Numbered from the stretch's first letter, positions 8,432-18,315 are shown. The stretch: DNA of 64,000 nucleotides from Defluviitaleaceae bacterium (GCA_009781725.1 WQVF01000001.1:62001-126000), one strand, 5' to 3'. Numbers and translations are program-made. The notes: a model not told the origin generated them from the letters alone.

Positions 8432-8562
8432 GGGTTTCCTCCGTGTCACTTCACATAATCGCTTTGCAATTCTACTCAGTATTTCCAGTTTTGTCATTTT
8501 GGTCAAAGCCGCTCTAGTTGTATGTGCTGTAATGATTCCATCTGAGGTAAGCTTGATTGTTT

Positions 8563-9042
8563 TTAAACGGATTCACTATATGTTAACCCCGGGAATCCAA
8601 CTTGTCTTAGGGCCTCATACAACACTATCCCCACTGCTACAGATAGGTTAAGTGACCGCTCCTCCCCCGTCATAGGAATGCTCACTATCCTGTCCGGGTA
8701 TTTTTTCATTAACCAACTCGGTAACCCCGTTGTCTCACTGCCGAAAACGAGATAATCCCCTGGCTTGTATTTTGGCTGGGAATAGTTTGCTTCGGTTCCC
8801 GATTCTACCAGATAGATATTGGAGTCTGGGTTTTTCTCTATGAAGTCATGAAAATTCTCATATTCACGCACCTGTAGCTTGTGCCAATAGTCCAGGCCTG
8901 ACCGCTTGAGAGATTTTTCGTCTAAGTAAAAGCCCAATGGCCGGATGAGATGTAGCTTTGTACCGGTCATCAGACAGGTGCGGCCTATTGCGCCGGTATT
9001 ATGGGGAATTTCCGGTTGGTGCAATACGATATTAAACGCCAT
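8563..9042 (-). CDS. trmL: tRNA (cytidine/uridine-34 2'-O)-methyltransferase TrmL
   Basis: 159 residues, the size of the minimal SPOUT methyltransferase. SpoU motifs are visible: [11 protein letters not shown] near the N-terminus, [11 protein letters not shown] in the middle, and [19 protein letters not shown] forming the knotted SAM site. It methylates the wobble ribose of tRNA-Leu in E. coli. It overlaps the end of the upstream dehydrogenase gene by 11 bp, so it is translationally coupled within the murA-walJ-addA operon. Confidence 0.95.
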   Translation of the reverse strand: MAFNIVLHQPEIPHNTGAIGRTCLMTGTKLHLIRPLGFYLDEKSLKRSGLDYWHKLQVREYENFHDFIEKNPDSNIYLVESGTEANYSQPKYKPGDYLVFGSETTGLPSWLMKKYPDRIVSIPMTGEERSLNLSVAVGIVLYEALRQVGFPGLTYSESV

Positions 9043-10549
9043 ACCACTGAGTCAGCAGTTGGTTTACAGCCCCTGGCTTGATTAATTCCGCGAAAATCGC
9101 CGTAACTTTATCACCAAGGCCGACATCATATAAATCCACACCAAAAATGTTTTTATCGCTGAGAATTGGGTGCAAATCATGTGCGTTCATACTTTTCACC
9201 GATTCAGGAAGCTTGGGATCCGGACTTGGTTCCATTGGGTTACCGGTGTCGTTCATTGCAAGACGGTATCGTAGCCATAGGGCTATAAATCTGGGGATTG
9301 CCTCAAGGTTTTGTATGTCAAGTCCAACCGCGGCACGTGCTTTTAAAGTCTCTCCAAATCTTACAGGTATCTTTTGGGATGCATCTTGATTTATACGTTC
9401 AGGAGTGTCTGGGATAAAGGGATTGGGGAACCGCTGAGTGACGACTTCCCTCAAGAATTCCTGTGGATTGATTATCCCTGGATTGGCCACTGTAGGCATG
9501 GCTTCCTCTGCGGCATGATTAATAAAAGCGACCAGGCGTTTATCCTGCATACAGGCCGAAATTGTAGGATATCCAAGCAAAACGCCGCATACTCCAAGAA
9601 CAGTGTGCAGGGGGTTAAGGCAGGCGCAGACCTTCATTTGGTCAGCCTTGCGAACCGTTTCTCTATCGGTGAAATATACTCCTTTGCCAAGAGACTTCTC
9701 TAAAGGAGGACGGCCGTTTGGAAAGTTATCTTCGATTACTAAGTACTGGGGCTTTTCCGCGTTTACAAAGGAAGCTACGGTTGTGTTCTTTGGAGTTTGG
9801 GTAATTTGTGTTGAGGTAAAGCCATCCTTTTCTAGTATTTCTGCCACAGATTTAGAGGGCTGTGGTGTGATTTTATCTATCATCGTCCAGGGGTAGGATT
9901 GTGATTGTGCATATTTAATGAAATCATCGGATATTTGCCAAGCTCGGGCTATGGTCTCCACGGCCTCGGCAACTTTGGTGCCGTTTTCCGCAAAATTATC
10001 CATTGCTACCAGTGCCATGGGAGGGCTACCGGCTTGAAAACGGGCATATAACCCGGCAGTTACCTGCTCCATTGCTGTTTTTGCTTGGGTTGGTGTAGTG
10101 CATATGTTATTTGCGGCGTAGCCTTTTTCTGTAATGGTGAAGGAGATGAGTTGTAGGCTGGGCTTTACGATTACATCAGTAAGCTTAGGTAAGTCTGCCC
10201 CAAAAGCATCCGCTACACTGGCGATTACCTCTTTGTCTACACTACCGTCGGCATTGAGGGTAACGGCAAGGGTTAGATTATCATATGGGGTAAAGGACGC
10301 CGGGATAATGTCTTCATCATAAGACTCATATACGACTATGCCTTTATCTATATACCCCGCCTCCAGCAAGTCCTGTTGTAATCCTGCAATGAAAATGCGA
10401 AAGATATTCCCCGCTCCTATATGGAGCCAGGTTGGGGCCTGGGCTGTGGCTTTTTCCATTGCCAGTATGTCAAAGCTAGGTAATTTGTAGCCCTTGGGCC
10501 AGTCTTGAGGCCTCGCCAAAGCTTCTCGAGTTAAGGCGGTTGCTTTCAT
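9032..10549 (-). CDS. Mannitol dehydrogenase-family oxidoreductase (fructuronate reductase-like)
   Basis: 505 residues, the usual length for this polyol-specific long-chain dehydrogenase family. The Rossmann signature HIGAGNIFR (about residues 43-51) binds NAD(P), and the catalytic Lys-x5-Asn-x2-His pattern is seen in KVCACLNPLHTVLG. Members oxidise mannitol, arabinitol or altronate, or reduce fructuronate/tagaturonate; I cannot choose between them. Its ATG overlaps the stop of the upstream gene (TAATG), so it is coupled. No hexuronate genes (uxaC, uxuA, kdgK) are visible nearby. Confidence 0.85.
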   Translation of the reverse strand: MKATALTREALARPQDWPKGYKLPSFDILAMEKATAQAPTWLHIGAGNIFRIFIAGLQQDLLEAGYIDKGIVVYESYDEDIIPASFTPYDNLTLAVTLNADGSVDKEVIASVADAFGADLPKLTDVIVKPSLQLISFTITEKGYAANNICTTPTQAKTAMEQVTAGLYARFQAGSPPMALVAMDNFAENGTKVAEAVETIARAWQISDDFIKYAQSQSYPWTMIDKITPQPSKSVAEILEKDGFTSTQITQTPKNTTVASFVNAEKPQYLVIEDNFPNGRPPLEKSLGKGVYFTDRETVRKADQMKVCACLNPLHTVLGVCGVLLGYPTISACMQDKRLVAFINHAAEEAMPTVANPGIINPQEFLREVVTQRFPNPFIPDTPERINQDASQKIPVRFGETLKARAAVGLDIQNLEAIPRFIALWLRYRLAMNDTGNPMEPSPDPKLPESVKSMNAHDLHPILSDKNIFGVDLYDVGLGDKVTAIFAELIKPGAVNQLLTQWYGV

Positions 10550-12162
10550 TACATCTCCTCCATTATATCTAGCAGTTTTTTACTATACCGGCTAACCCTA
10601 GGATACTCATGTCCCGGCTCTGCAGGTTTTCTATGCATCATTTCCAGTTCTAGACGTACAGTGGGGTCTTCTTGGCCAAAGGGGATGGATTGGTTATATG
10701 CAACCATTAGCATATACTGCTGATGCTCCCAGTCCAGGCTGTCCAGTGGGGTCTCTGTTGCTATTTTGCTGCTGCGCTTTCTTTTTGGAGATGAATATTG
10801 GGCAAAGCGGTTCTCTGTTTTATCATGAAAGAAGCTGTAATCTTGGTTGTCTTTTAAATCCATAAACTCGGCAATTTCTATATACATATCATGAAGGCTT
10901 GCGTCTATAGGCATTTGTAAATGAATCCAGGAGGTTTTATTTTTTTCAAACCTTACACGGAAGGTATAAATCTCTGTGGGCATCTGATCTTGGCTGCGGC
11001 GCAAGGGTGCCATAAGCTGGGCAACTGCTACAAAGAGAGATAGAGAATCCTTGGAGGCAAATATACTATCCTTGATATTTTCAAAGGGAATAGTTTTGCT
11101 TACATCTATATAATTCTCATCTGATTTTTTAACTTTGAAGAACTCTAGCCCCAGGTCCGTCAGGGTATAAGAGGAACATGGAGCATAGAAGGCCATAACA
11201 CTTTCATTAGTGTCATGGCAGATAGATAAATAATCCGTAAGTTCGCTTACCAAGTCAAAGGGCAGTACATATAAGGGGCGTATAAGCTTCATGAAATGAC
11301 CGAAAGGGGTAAAAAAGTATTTATCTAAAAATATCCCAGTGGTAAAGGTACCCATCAGCAAATCCAAGTCCACATCTTCTGGGTCGTCTTCCAGGCCATG
11401 GCTCATTATTTCCATTAAATCTTCCAGGTCATAGCCTAGAATATCATATATTTGGTCAAAAATATCATCTGTTTCCATAGGGGATGTAAGCATGGAGCGG
11501 ATAAAGCTTATTGTAAATAAATTATCATCAGGCATTAGCTGGCCAAGATTCTTTGCACATAAGGATATGGCAGCTTCCACTATTTCATGTAAAAGCTTTT
11601 CTTTGGGTGAGGATTCAAGCTTTTTTACTTCTTTTGGTGCCGGTTTATATCGGTTTACCCCTACCGAAGGGGCCTTTGTGATTAGCTGCATCTCCAGGGC
11701 TATTTCCACCAAGTATAATACATAATGAGGGTCGTTGAGGCCAAGCTTTGGGGTCAAGTCCCGGACTTGGTCTTCGTCAAGGAGTCTGTCATCGGGCAGG
11801 TCGATATGAGGGGTGCAATAATTTATTAGCAGCTTTAAATCCGCTGTTATGGGATGGTCGGAAAGAGAATATTCTTTGAGCTCCATGTTAACGCCGGTGA
11901 AATTAGTTTTTTTCCTTGCATAGGCGACAGGGTAGGTTGCCGGCGGCAAGTTGTGGCTGCGGCAGATGCTCTCTAGGAGATTGGCCGGGGACATGGGGGT
12001 TTCTTCTACAATGGTAGAATAGAACCATCTGCGATACATGGCCTGTATAAAGGGCAAAATACTGTGTCGTTTCCGCGTAGTTGTAGCCCGGTACACGTCC
12101 ATAAAGCTGGTTTCAAATAGGGTGTGCAGATTATTGATGTAGTTTAATGGGGTTTTGTCCAC
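10549..12162 (-). CDS. Uncharacterised protein with pRiA4b ORF-3-like C-terminal region
   Basis: 537 residues, GTG start (12160-12162) preceded by GGAGGAACC. I do not recognise the full-length family. The N-terminal ~400 residues are helix-rich and acidic in the middle (GLEDDPEDVDLDLLMG). The last ~120 residues (from EIYTFRVRFEKNKTSWIHLQ) resemble the pRiA4b ORF-3/IS1096 passenger fold, with an aromatic-rich strand, a helix of the form SLHDMYIEIAEFMDL, and YSFFHD. No signal peptide or membrane segment. It lies 41 bp downstream of addA in the same transcription unit. Confidence 0.7.
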   Translation of the reverse strand: MDKTPLNYINNLHTLFETSFMDVYRATTTRKRHSILPFIQAMYRRWFYSTIVEETPMSPANLLESICRSHNLPPATYPVAYARKKTNFTGVNMELKEYSLSDHPITADLKLLINYCTPHIDLPDDRLLDEDQVRDLTPKLGLNDPHYVLYLVEIALEMQLITKAPSVGVNRYKPAPKEVKKLESSPKEKLLHEIVEAAISLCAKNLGQLMPDDNLFTISFIRSMLTSPMETDDIFDQIYDILGYDLEDLMEIMSHGLEDDPEDVDLDLLMGTFTTGIFLDKYFFTPFGHFMKLIRPLYVLPFDLVSELTDYLSICHDTNESVMAFYAPCSSYTLTDLGLEFFKVKKSDENYIDVSKTIPFENIKDSIFASKDSLSLFVAVAQLMAPLRRSQDQMPTEIYTFRVRFEKNKTSWIHLQMPIDASLHDMYIEIAEFMDLKDNQDYSFFHDKTENRFAQYSSPKRKRSSKIATETPLDSLDWEHQQYMLMVAYNQSIPFGQEDPTVRLELEMMHRKPAEPGHEYPRVSRYSKKLLDIMEEM

Positions 12163-12188
12163 GATGGTTCCTCCGTGAGATAATTAAT

Positions 12189-12216
12189 TATAGCGAATCT
12201 CATTTAATTCGCTATA
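12189..12216. repeat. Mini TATAG...CTATA palindrome at the addA 3' end
   Basis: TATAGCGAAT-N8-ATTCGCTATA, a perfect 10-bp stem. It overlaps the last codons and stop of addA (the protein ends ...NANIAN), so the repeat encodes the C-terminal Ile-Ala-Asn, and it separates addA from the next gene. Confidence 0.8.
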
Positions 12217-15200
12217 TTTGCGTTTAATACAACCCCACCTGTAAAGGAATATAACAGTACTTCCTTTACATTGGAAGAGGTGGCTTTCTCTATTGCCTTT
12301 TTATATATTTGCAACTGTGTGCTATGTGTCTGAATCCAGGCCTTAGGGTCAGGGCCGGGGCTTTCGCTTTTAAAGTCTACCAGTACAAGCCCGTCAGGCT
12401 CTTCGAAGTAGAGGTCGATTATGCCATGAACTAGGATTGATTCCTGGGTTTGGGGCAAATCCGCATATAAATCATTTGCGGGGATCGCCATTACGAAGGG
12501 AGTCTCACGGTAGACATTGCCTGATGCGCGAATACGGTCTGCCATTGGTGATAGGGCTAGTTTCAGGATTTTACTTCTATTTATAGCAATAGCGGCTTCC
12601 GGTGTCAGTAGATTCTTTTCTTTTAATTGAATTATCAACTGTTCAATATCATCAATGGTGGTGTGCCGGTGGAAATCCAGATGCTCGGCTATGGCATGGA
12701 GTGCGGAGCCTAAGGCCATTGCCGTTATGCCCCCCTCGGTTTGGTCTTGAAGGAAAGCAGGAGGGTCGAAGGTGGGAGGTGGGTCTTGATGTGGGGTGCT
12801 GTCCGGGGAGATGTCGGAGGCATATAGTCGTTTTATATCGGAAATGGATAGCTTTGAGGGCAGATTAACAGCAGGGATGGAGAGGGGGGGCGGGCTCTGT
12901 GAGGCTGGATATTTGGGATATTGTTCAATTTCTGGAGCTTCAAACTGCACAAGGTCATGATGTACCCGTATATCAAATCGGGCCGGATGGTTATATATTT
13001 CATCGAAATAGCGGTCTGTATCATCGTCGGTTAGGCTTATCCCATCTTGATGTTTAAGGAGGCAGGGCATTATCAAGTCCAAAAATTTCCCCGCGCCTTG
13101 CCGGTAGTAAGTTGAAAGCACGGGCACCGCGGCGGCATCTGACCATTTTTCCATATCCCGGGCCCAGTTCGTTGTACGGCCTGTGAGAATCAGTAGCTCC
13201 TTTGCCCGGGTCATTGCAACATACAGGCAGCGCAGTTCCTCAGACAAATTTTCTCGCCGGGTTAGCCGGGATAGGGCGTAGTGAGCCAATGTCTTAGAGC
13301 GGGTGCGTTTCTTCAAGTTTACATATTTGGGGCCAAGGCCCTTTTCGGAATGTAGGATAATAGGTTTGCGTTCGTCTTCCAAGTTAAATTGCTTGCCGAG
13401 AAATCCGGCAATTACCACAGGAAACTCCAGCCCCTTGGATTTATGGATGGACATAAATCTTACTCGATTAGCCATATCCTCGGACAATGCAGCGGCGCCG
13501 GAAACTTGGTTTGCACTGTCAGAGGCATATATCCCTTCGATATAGCGGATAAAATGGAACAGGCCCTTGAGGCTGGTTTCTTCGAATTCGATTGCCTTCT
13601 CTAGCAGAAGTCGCAGATTGGCTTGGCGCATATCACCCCCGGGCAAAGCCGCTGCATGGGATGGGTAATCCGTTGTATCGTATATCAACCCGATAAGTCG
13701 GCTAATGGGCATATAAACAGCAGCAGCGCGCCAGGTTTCTAGGTCTGATAAGAACTGTTGAACTTTGAGCGCAATTTTGGATTCTGTATGGGAAAGGGAT
13801 ATCAAATAATCGTAAAAATCCGGACTTTCATTATCAACCGGAGATTTTTTTATCTTAAGCAGCTCATCTGGGGTAAAGTCATAGACAGGACTTGTCAGTA
13901 TCGTTGTCAAATCAATACCTTGGCGGGGGTTGTCTGTTATCCGCAAGAATGCCAAAGCGGTTTTAATCTCCAGCTGCTCATAGAAGGCGGCAGTTACATC
14001 CGCTACGGCGTCTATGCCGCAGTTTTTTAGCTCCTCGATTACATCTTTGGCAAGGGAGTTGGCACTACGGGCCAGTATGACGATATCACCCAGATTACAA
14101 TCCCGATACATCCCAGCGTCTTTATCCCAGACTTGCCGCCTTGTTGCAATAATTTCATGAATACAGGCGGCAATCATTCTGGTTTCGGCTATAACTGCCG
14201 ATACGGATTCTTCCTCTTCCTCCTCCTGAGTAGATTGCTCCAGCAGCTCTATCCACATACCCGGAAAGGTATCCTCCGGGAGAGCCGGATAATCTGCACC
14301 TATGTGAAGGGCGGCAGCGTTGTTGTAATCTACTTCCCCTACATCTGGGCACATCAACTGGGAAAAGAAGAAATTAACGGCGTCGATTACCCCTGCCCGG
14401 GAGCGGAAGTTTTGGGATAGGTCTATGCGGAGATTACTTCTCTCAATGTAGCTTTGCTCTTCTTCTGGGTTTATATACTCCACAGGCGTAAAGCTCTTAT
14501 ATTTCTCCACAAAAAGCCCCGGATTGGCACGTCTGAATCTATAGATACTCTGCTTAACATCTCCTACCATAAACCGTTGCCTTGCAACCGCGCTTAAAAT
14601 CAAATCTTGCACTTTGTTAGAGTCTTGATATTCATCAATTAGGATTTCATGGTATTTTGCCAAAAGATTATCTGCCACTGGGCCGGGGGTCATGTCCTCT
14701 GGGCCTCCCGGATACAGCACCGTAATTGCAAAATGCTCCAAATCGGAAAAATCTAATAAATTGCGCTTACGCTTTTCCGCTGCAAAGGCCTCGCTATAGC
14801 GGGCTACTAAGGTCATCATCGCTGTGACACGTGGGGCTAGGGCTTGCAGGTCGGCTTTCATTTTTTTGGGTTCGGCGAAAAAAACGCCCTTGACCAAGTC
14901 CTTGAACCGGGCTTTGACTTCCCGGTCCCGGATGCGCTGAGCTCGGTCCTTGAGAGCGGCGTTTACCTGGTCCTTTTCTCTGATTGCAGGAAGCCGCCCC
15001 CAGTCAATGTTCAAAAAGGCCTGATAGGATTCCGAAAAAGATGTTTTTGCCAAACCTTTTTTCAGAGCCTGAATACAGCTTAGATTTTCTTCCATTTTAT
15101 CTATGTATTTTTCCGGGCCGTCGGGGAGGCGGCATATATCCATTGCCTGATTCAGGCCATCGATTATGCCTTCAAGTCCGGATTCAAGCTCCTTCTTGGC

Positions 15201-15914
15201 CAATTTGGCCCATGGGGTATCATCCAGGGGGATATCTGTGTCAGGGGTAAACATCTGGGCATATCGTGTTGCCGCCGCCATAGGAAATGGGTCGCTTTCT
15301 AAAAATCCATATAATCTGCGTACAAGAGCGTCTAATCCGTCATCCTTGGCCTTTCCTCCATATACATCGGCTAAATCCAAAAACCAGGCGTTGTCCTCCT
15401 GGCTGTAAGCTTCTTCGAATACCTCATCCATGACCTGGTTTTTGAGTATGCCAAGCTCAGCTTCATCGGCTACTCGGAAGGATGGGTCGATATCAAGTAC
15501 TTGAAAATGCTCCTTTACCAACTTACGACAGAAGGCGTGGATTGTGGAAATATCAGCGGTGGCGAGCAGCGCGGCTTGGTTTGAAAGATGCAGGATATCA
15601 ATACCAGCGTCATCCCGGGCTTGACCCGGAATCCCACCCACTTGGGCAGAGTCCCCCAGGTCAGGCCCGGAGTGACGCGGATTTTCCGAGTTAAGCAAGG
15701 CATGGATTTTCTCCGTAACCCGCTCTTTCATTTCTGCCGCGGCGGCCTCTGTAAAGGTCACGACCAGCAGCCGGTCTATCCCTATATTATTGGATATATG
15801 CCTGAGAATCCGTTCTGTAAGCACAGCGGTTTTACCCGAGCCTGCGGCGGCGGATACCAAAATTTCATTTGCGTCTTGAGTGATTGCCGCGGATTGGGCT
15901 GGGGTGAATTTCAT
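12204..15914 (-). CDS. addA: ATP-dependent helicase/nuclease subunit AddA
   Basis: 1236 residues. UvrD-like Walker A SAAAGSGKTAVL (residues 21-32), Walker B region ILIDEYQDSN, motif VGDVKQSIYRFRRANP, later helicase motifs FMSIHKSKGLEFPVV and LYVAMTRAKELL, and a C-terminal RecB-type nuclease with GIIDLYF and LVDFKSE. It processes DNA double-strand ends for RecA loading together with AddB. Two oddities: a palindromic repeat is inserted in frame around residues 80-103 (bases 15607-15678), and the extreme C-terminus comes from another repeat. addB, usually adjacent in Bacillota, is not in this window. Its start overlaps the walJ stop by 4 bp. Confidence 0.95.
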   Translation of the reverse strand: MKFTPAQSAAITQDANEILVSAAAGSGKTAVLTERILRHISNNIGIDRLLVVTFTEAAAAEMKERVTEKIHALLNSENPRHSGPDLGDSAQVGGIPGQARDDAGIDILHLSNQAALLATADISTIHAFCRKLVKEHFQVLDIDPSFRVADEAELGILKNQVMDEVFEEAYSQEDNAWFLDLADVYGGKAKDDGLDALVRRLYGFLESDPFPMAAATRYAQMFTPDTDIPLDDTPWAKLAKKELESGLEGIIDGLNQAMDICRLPDGPEKYIDKMEENLSCIQALKKGLAKTSFSESYQAFLNIDWGRLPAIREKDQVNAALKDRAQRIRDREVKARFKDLVKGVFFAEPKKMKADLQALAPRVTAMMTLVARYSEAFAAEKRKRNLLDFSDLEHFAITVLYPGGPEDMTPGPVADNLLAKYHEILIDEYQDSNKVQDLILSAVARQRFMVGDVKQSIYRFRRANPGLFVEKYKSFTPVEYINPEEEQSYIERSNLRIDLSQNFRSRAGVIDAVNFFFSQLMCPDVGEVDYNNAAALHIGADYPALPEDTFPGMWIELLEQSTQEEEEEESVSAVIAETRMIAACIHEIIATRRQVWDKDAGMYRDCNLGDIVILARSANSLAKDVIEELKNCGIDAVADVTAAFYEQLEIKTALAFLRITDNPRQGIDLTTILTSPVYDFTPDELLKIKKSPVDNESPDFYDYLISLSHTESKIALKVQQFLSDLETWRAAAVYMPISRLIGLIYDTTDYPSHAAALPGGDMRQANLRLLLEKAIEFEETSLKGLFHFIRYIEGIYASDSANQVSGAAALSEDMANRVRFMSIHKSKGLEFPVVIAGFLGKQFNLEDERKPIILHSEKGLGPKYVNLKKRTRSKTLAHYALSRLTRRENLSEELRCLYVAMTRAKELLILTGRTTNWARDMEKWSDAAAVPVLSTYYRQGAGKFLDLIMPCLLKHQDGISLTDDDTDRYFDEIYNHPARFDIRVHHDLVQFEAPEIEQYPKYPASQSPPPLSIPAVNLPSKLSISDIKRLYASDISPDSTPHQDPPPTFDPPAFLQDQTEGGITAMALGSALHAIAEHLDFHRHTTIDDIEQLIIQLKEKNLLTPEAAIAINRSKILKLALSPMADRIRASGNVYRETPFVMAIPANDLYADLPQTQESILVHGIIDLYFEEPDGLVLVDFKSESPGPDPKAWIQTHSTQLQIYKKAIEKATSSNVKEVLLYSFTGGVVLNANIAN
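15607..15678. repeat. Palindromic repeat inserted in frame within addA
   Basis: 72-bp inverted repeat with arms beginning GCGTCATCCCGGGCTTGACC and ending GGTCAGGCCCGGAGTGACGC. In the minus frame it encodes about 24 residues (RHSGPDLGDSAQVGG then IPGQARDDA) between EKIHALLN and the DISTIHAFCRKL motif, a spot where AddA proteins normally have only a short connector. Related palindromes are at 40847-40928 and 50868-50895. Confidence 0.85.
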
Positions 15915-16675
15915 ATTTCAATCATCTCCCCGGGGTAGTACCTATCGGCTACCCTAAGCTGCACCTTAATATTATGAGCATCCAGAATCCGGCCTACCGT
16001 GTCAAAGGCCAGCATAGGCGCGTTATTTTCCTCGCTTAGATGGCCCAGGATTACGTGCTTCAGTCCCTCCCAGGCTACATTTACAATAAGCTGCCCTGCT
16101 GACACATTGGATAAATGCCCTCGGGAGCCTTTCACACGCTCTTTAAGGTCACGGTGATAGGGGCCGTTTTCCAGCATTTCTATATCGTGGTTGCTTTCAA
16201 TTAAAAGGATATTAGCTCCTTCCATATGAGCCAGTACAGTGTCTGTTGGCTTGCCCAAATCTGTGGCCAGGGCAATTTTTTTTCCGTTTGCTTCAAAGGT
16301 GTAACCTACAGGCTGAGAGGCATCATGGGACACGTCAAAGGCCGTAACCGTGATGTCATTTATTATTGTAGGCTCCTCAGGGATGATGTGCTTCATCTGT
16401 AAATCTTTCAATGCTCCCAGTTTATTGTGGCGTAAAAAATAACGCCACGTTAGTGGCGTAGCGTACACGGGTATGTTAAACCGCCGCGCCAATATCCCCG
16501 CACTAGTGATATGGTCACTGTGTTCGTGTGTTATTAGGATGGCACTGGGGTTGGGCAGTTTCATGGTGGAAAGACCCTGCTGTATGCGCTTGCCGGAAAG
16601 ACCCGCGTCCACCAACAAACCCCCTACATAGGTGCAGTTCCCGCTAGAGCCGCTGACGATAGTACAAAAGCGCAT
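15911..16675 (-). CDS. walJ: WalJ/YycJ-type metallo-beta-lactamase-fold hydrolase
   Basis: 254 residues. N-terminal SGSSGNCTYV, metal-binding HEHSDH motif, a further ligand segment FDVSHDASQP, Asp in ATDLGKP, and a late LGHLSEENN. This is the YycJ/WalJ group of DNA-exonuclease-like MBL proteins linked to cell-wall homeostasis and coordination of replication with division. The family often accompanies walRK, which is not present here. Its ATG overlaps the murA stop (TAATG), and its stop overlaps the addA start, so the three genes are coupled. Confidence 0.9.
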   Translation of the reverse strand: MRFCTIVSGSSGNCTYVGGLLVDAGLSGKRIQQGLSTMKLPNPSAILITHEHSDHITSAGILARRFNIPVYATPLTWRYFLRHNKLGALKDLQMKHIIPEEPTIINDITVTAFDVSHDASQPVGYTFEANGKKIALATDLGKPTDTVLAHMEGANILLIESNHDIEMLENGPYHRDLKERVKGSRGHLSNVSAGQLIVNVAWEGLKHVILGHLSEENNAPMLAFDTVGRILDAHNIKVQLRVADRYYPGEMIEI

Positions 16676-17937
16676 TATTCGTCTCTCTCAATACGAGTAA
16701 TATCCGCGCCCAGTGACCGGAACTTGCTCTCGAAGCATTCATAGCCTCTGTCCAGATGGTATACATTGCCGATAGTGGTCTCACCTCTTGCGGCAAGGCC
16801 TGCAAGGACCAATGCAGCCCCGGACCTAAGATCCGTTGCCCCAACCTGGGCACCCGTAAATACACAATGGCCTTTGGTGACTGCGGTGCGCCCGTCTACC
16901 TTAAGGTTGGCACCAAGGCGTTTGAGCTCGTTTATATATTGGAAGCGATTATTAAACACAGTTTCGGTAACCACGGAGGTGCCGCTTGCAGTACATAACA
17001 AGGTGGCCATCTGAGGCTGCAAATCTGTTGGAAATCCAGGGTAATAAGAAGTGCGCACATCGCAGCCCTTAAGCTCACCATCACGATATACCCGAAGATA
17101 GTCCGGGCCTTCTTCTACTTGGCAATTCATGTCTCTAAGCTTTGCGGTTAGTGGGTCCATATGCTTGGGTATAATATTTTTTACGGTAATATCACCATCG
17201 GTGATGGCAGCCGCAATCATATATGTACCCGTTTCGATTTGATCAGGGATGATTGTGTAGCGGCCACAGCCTAGACTTTCAACTCCGTTTATCTTGATAA
17301 TATCCGTACCGGCACCGCTGATTTTGGCACCAATCATGTTTAAAAAATTGGCTGTGTCAACGATATGTGGTTCACGAGCGGCATTTTCTATTTGGGTTGT
17401 GCCTTCTGCGAAAACCGCGGCAATCATGATATTAATCGTTGCCCCCACACTAGGGCAGTCCAAGTAAATTTCGGCACCGATGAGCTTTTCGGCAGATACT
17501 TTTACCCAGCCGTGTTCTAAGACACATTTTGCGCCAAGGGCTTCAAAACCCTTGAGATGATAGTCAATGGGCCTATACCCAAAGTCGCAGCCTCCCGGCA
17601 TTGGCACATGGGCTTCGCCGAAGCGGCCAAGTAAAGCTCCTAGCAGATAATAAGAAGCGCGCATCTTGGTTGCAAGATCATAGTCTGCGATATGTGTATT
17701 TATGCTGCCTGCATTGATTTCTAATGTATGCTTGTCAAGGAAGCGGCATGTTGCTCCCAATTTTTCTATGGCATTGGCCAGATTGTGGACATCATTAATG
17801 TCCGGCAAATTGTCTATGATACAAACTCCTCCGGAAGCAACTGCCGCCGGAACAATAGCAAGTGCCGCGTTTTTTGCTCCTCCAATCTGCACGCAGCCCT
17901 TTAGCGGCTTTTGGCCGTTGATAACAATGTACTCCAT
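16675..17937 (-). CDS. murA: UDP-N-acetylglucosamine 1-carboxyvinyltransferase
   Basis: 420 residues, normal length. N-terminal GGAKNAALAI, catalytic loop MPGGCDFGYRPIDYHLKG with Cys117 (the fosfomycin-target Cys), and C-terminal RSGAALVLAGLAARGETTI. It transfers enolpyruvate from PEP to UDP-GlcNAc, the first committed step of peptidoglycan synthesis in the cytoplasm. It is the first gene of the murA-walJ-addA run. A purine-rich GGGGAG sits 12 nt before the ATG, a rather long spacing. Confidence 0.96.
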   Translation of the reverse strand: MEYIVINGQKPLKGCVQIGGAKNAALAIVPAAVASGGVCIIDNLPDINDVHNLANAIEKLGATCRFLDKHTLEINAGSINTHIADYDLATKMRASYYLLGALLGRFGEAHVPMPGGCDFGYRPIDYHLKGFEALGAKCVLEHGWVKVSAEKLIGAEIYLDCPSVGATINIMIAAVFAEGTTQIENAAREPHIVDTANFLNMIGAKISGAGTDIIKINGVESLGCGRYTIIPDQIETGTYMIAAAITDGDITVKNIIPKHMDPLTAKLRDMNCQVEEGPDYLRVYRDGELKGCDVRTSYYPGFPTDLQPQMATLLCTASGTSVVTETVFNNRFQYINELKRLGANLKVDGRTAVTKGHCVFTGAQVGATDLRSGAALVLAGLAARGETTIGNVYHLDRGYECFESKFRSLGADITRIERDE

Positions 17938-18145
17938 AAGTAATGCACTCTCCCCGTCCCGTCATTTTTTATATGTGTAAAACGAAAGTAATTTTTTCAC
18001 GCTTAGAATGCTTGTGAAGCCGAACAAAAAACCAGTGTTCCATTAGGCTAAACCTTAGTAAGTATAACAAAACTTTTATAAAGGGAAAAGCCCAACTTTA
18101 CTTTTTGATTACAAATTTCGATGAGGATTTTATTAATTGTCATAT

Positions 18146-18249
18146 TATAGTAATTTCAATCCAAGATATGGGATTGAAATTACTATGTTTTCGGAAAGCG
18201 TTTCAACTGAAAGTGACAAAAACCGTCACTTTCAGTTGAAATCGCTATA
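18146..18249. repeat. TATAG...CTATA palindromic element (104 bp, two hairpins)
   Basis: Ends TATAGTAATTTCAA and TTGAAATCGCTATA are inverted copies. Inside are two strong hairpins: a 16-bp perfect stem ATAGTAATTTCAATCC / GGATTGAAATTACTAT (18147-18186) and a 21-bp stem starting AGCGTTTCAACTGAAAGTGA (18197-18246, one bulge, loop AAAAACC). It lies in the 411-bp gap between divergent murA and spoIVB; apart from this and the spoIVB promoter I see nothing else there. Confidence 0.85.
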
Positions 18250-18284
18250 TGTAATATTCGTATCTCAACCGCCTTATTTTTTCA

Positions 18285-18315
18285 TGTATAGGTCTCCTCA
18301 AAATCGGCTAGGCTA
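18285..18315 (+). promoter_or_regulatory. Candidate sigma-F/forespore promoter of spoIVB
   Basis: TGTATA (18285-18290), 15-bp spacer, then GGCTAGGCTA (18306-18315). This matches the sigma-F pattern (wGywTA-N15-GGnrAnAmTw) at all six -35 positions and eight of ten -10 positions. It lies 33 bp before the spoIVB ATG, and spoIVB is a forespore-expressed gene in Bacillus. Confidence 0.5.

Noticed and set aside
10549-12162. pRiA4b ORF-3-like domain as a sign of a plasmid or insertion element
   Set aside because: The domain name reflects its first description only; the gene is embedded in a housekeeping operon and no transposase or replication gene is nearby.
12602-15250. Several 60-100 codon open frames on the plus strand
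   Set aside because: All are antisense shadows of addA without ribosome sites or recognisable domains.
16675-17937. MurA lacking its catalytic Cys (fosfomycin-resistant type)
   Set aside because: Cys117 is present in the GGCDFGYRP loop.
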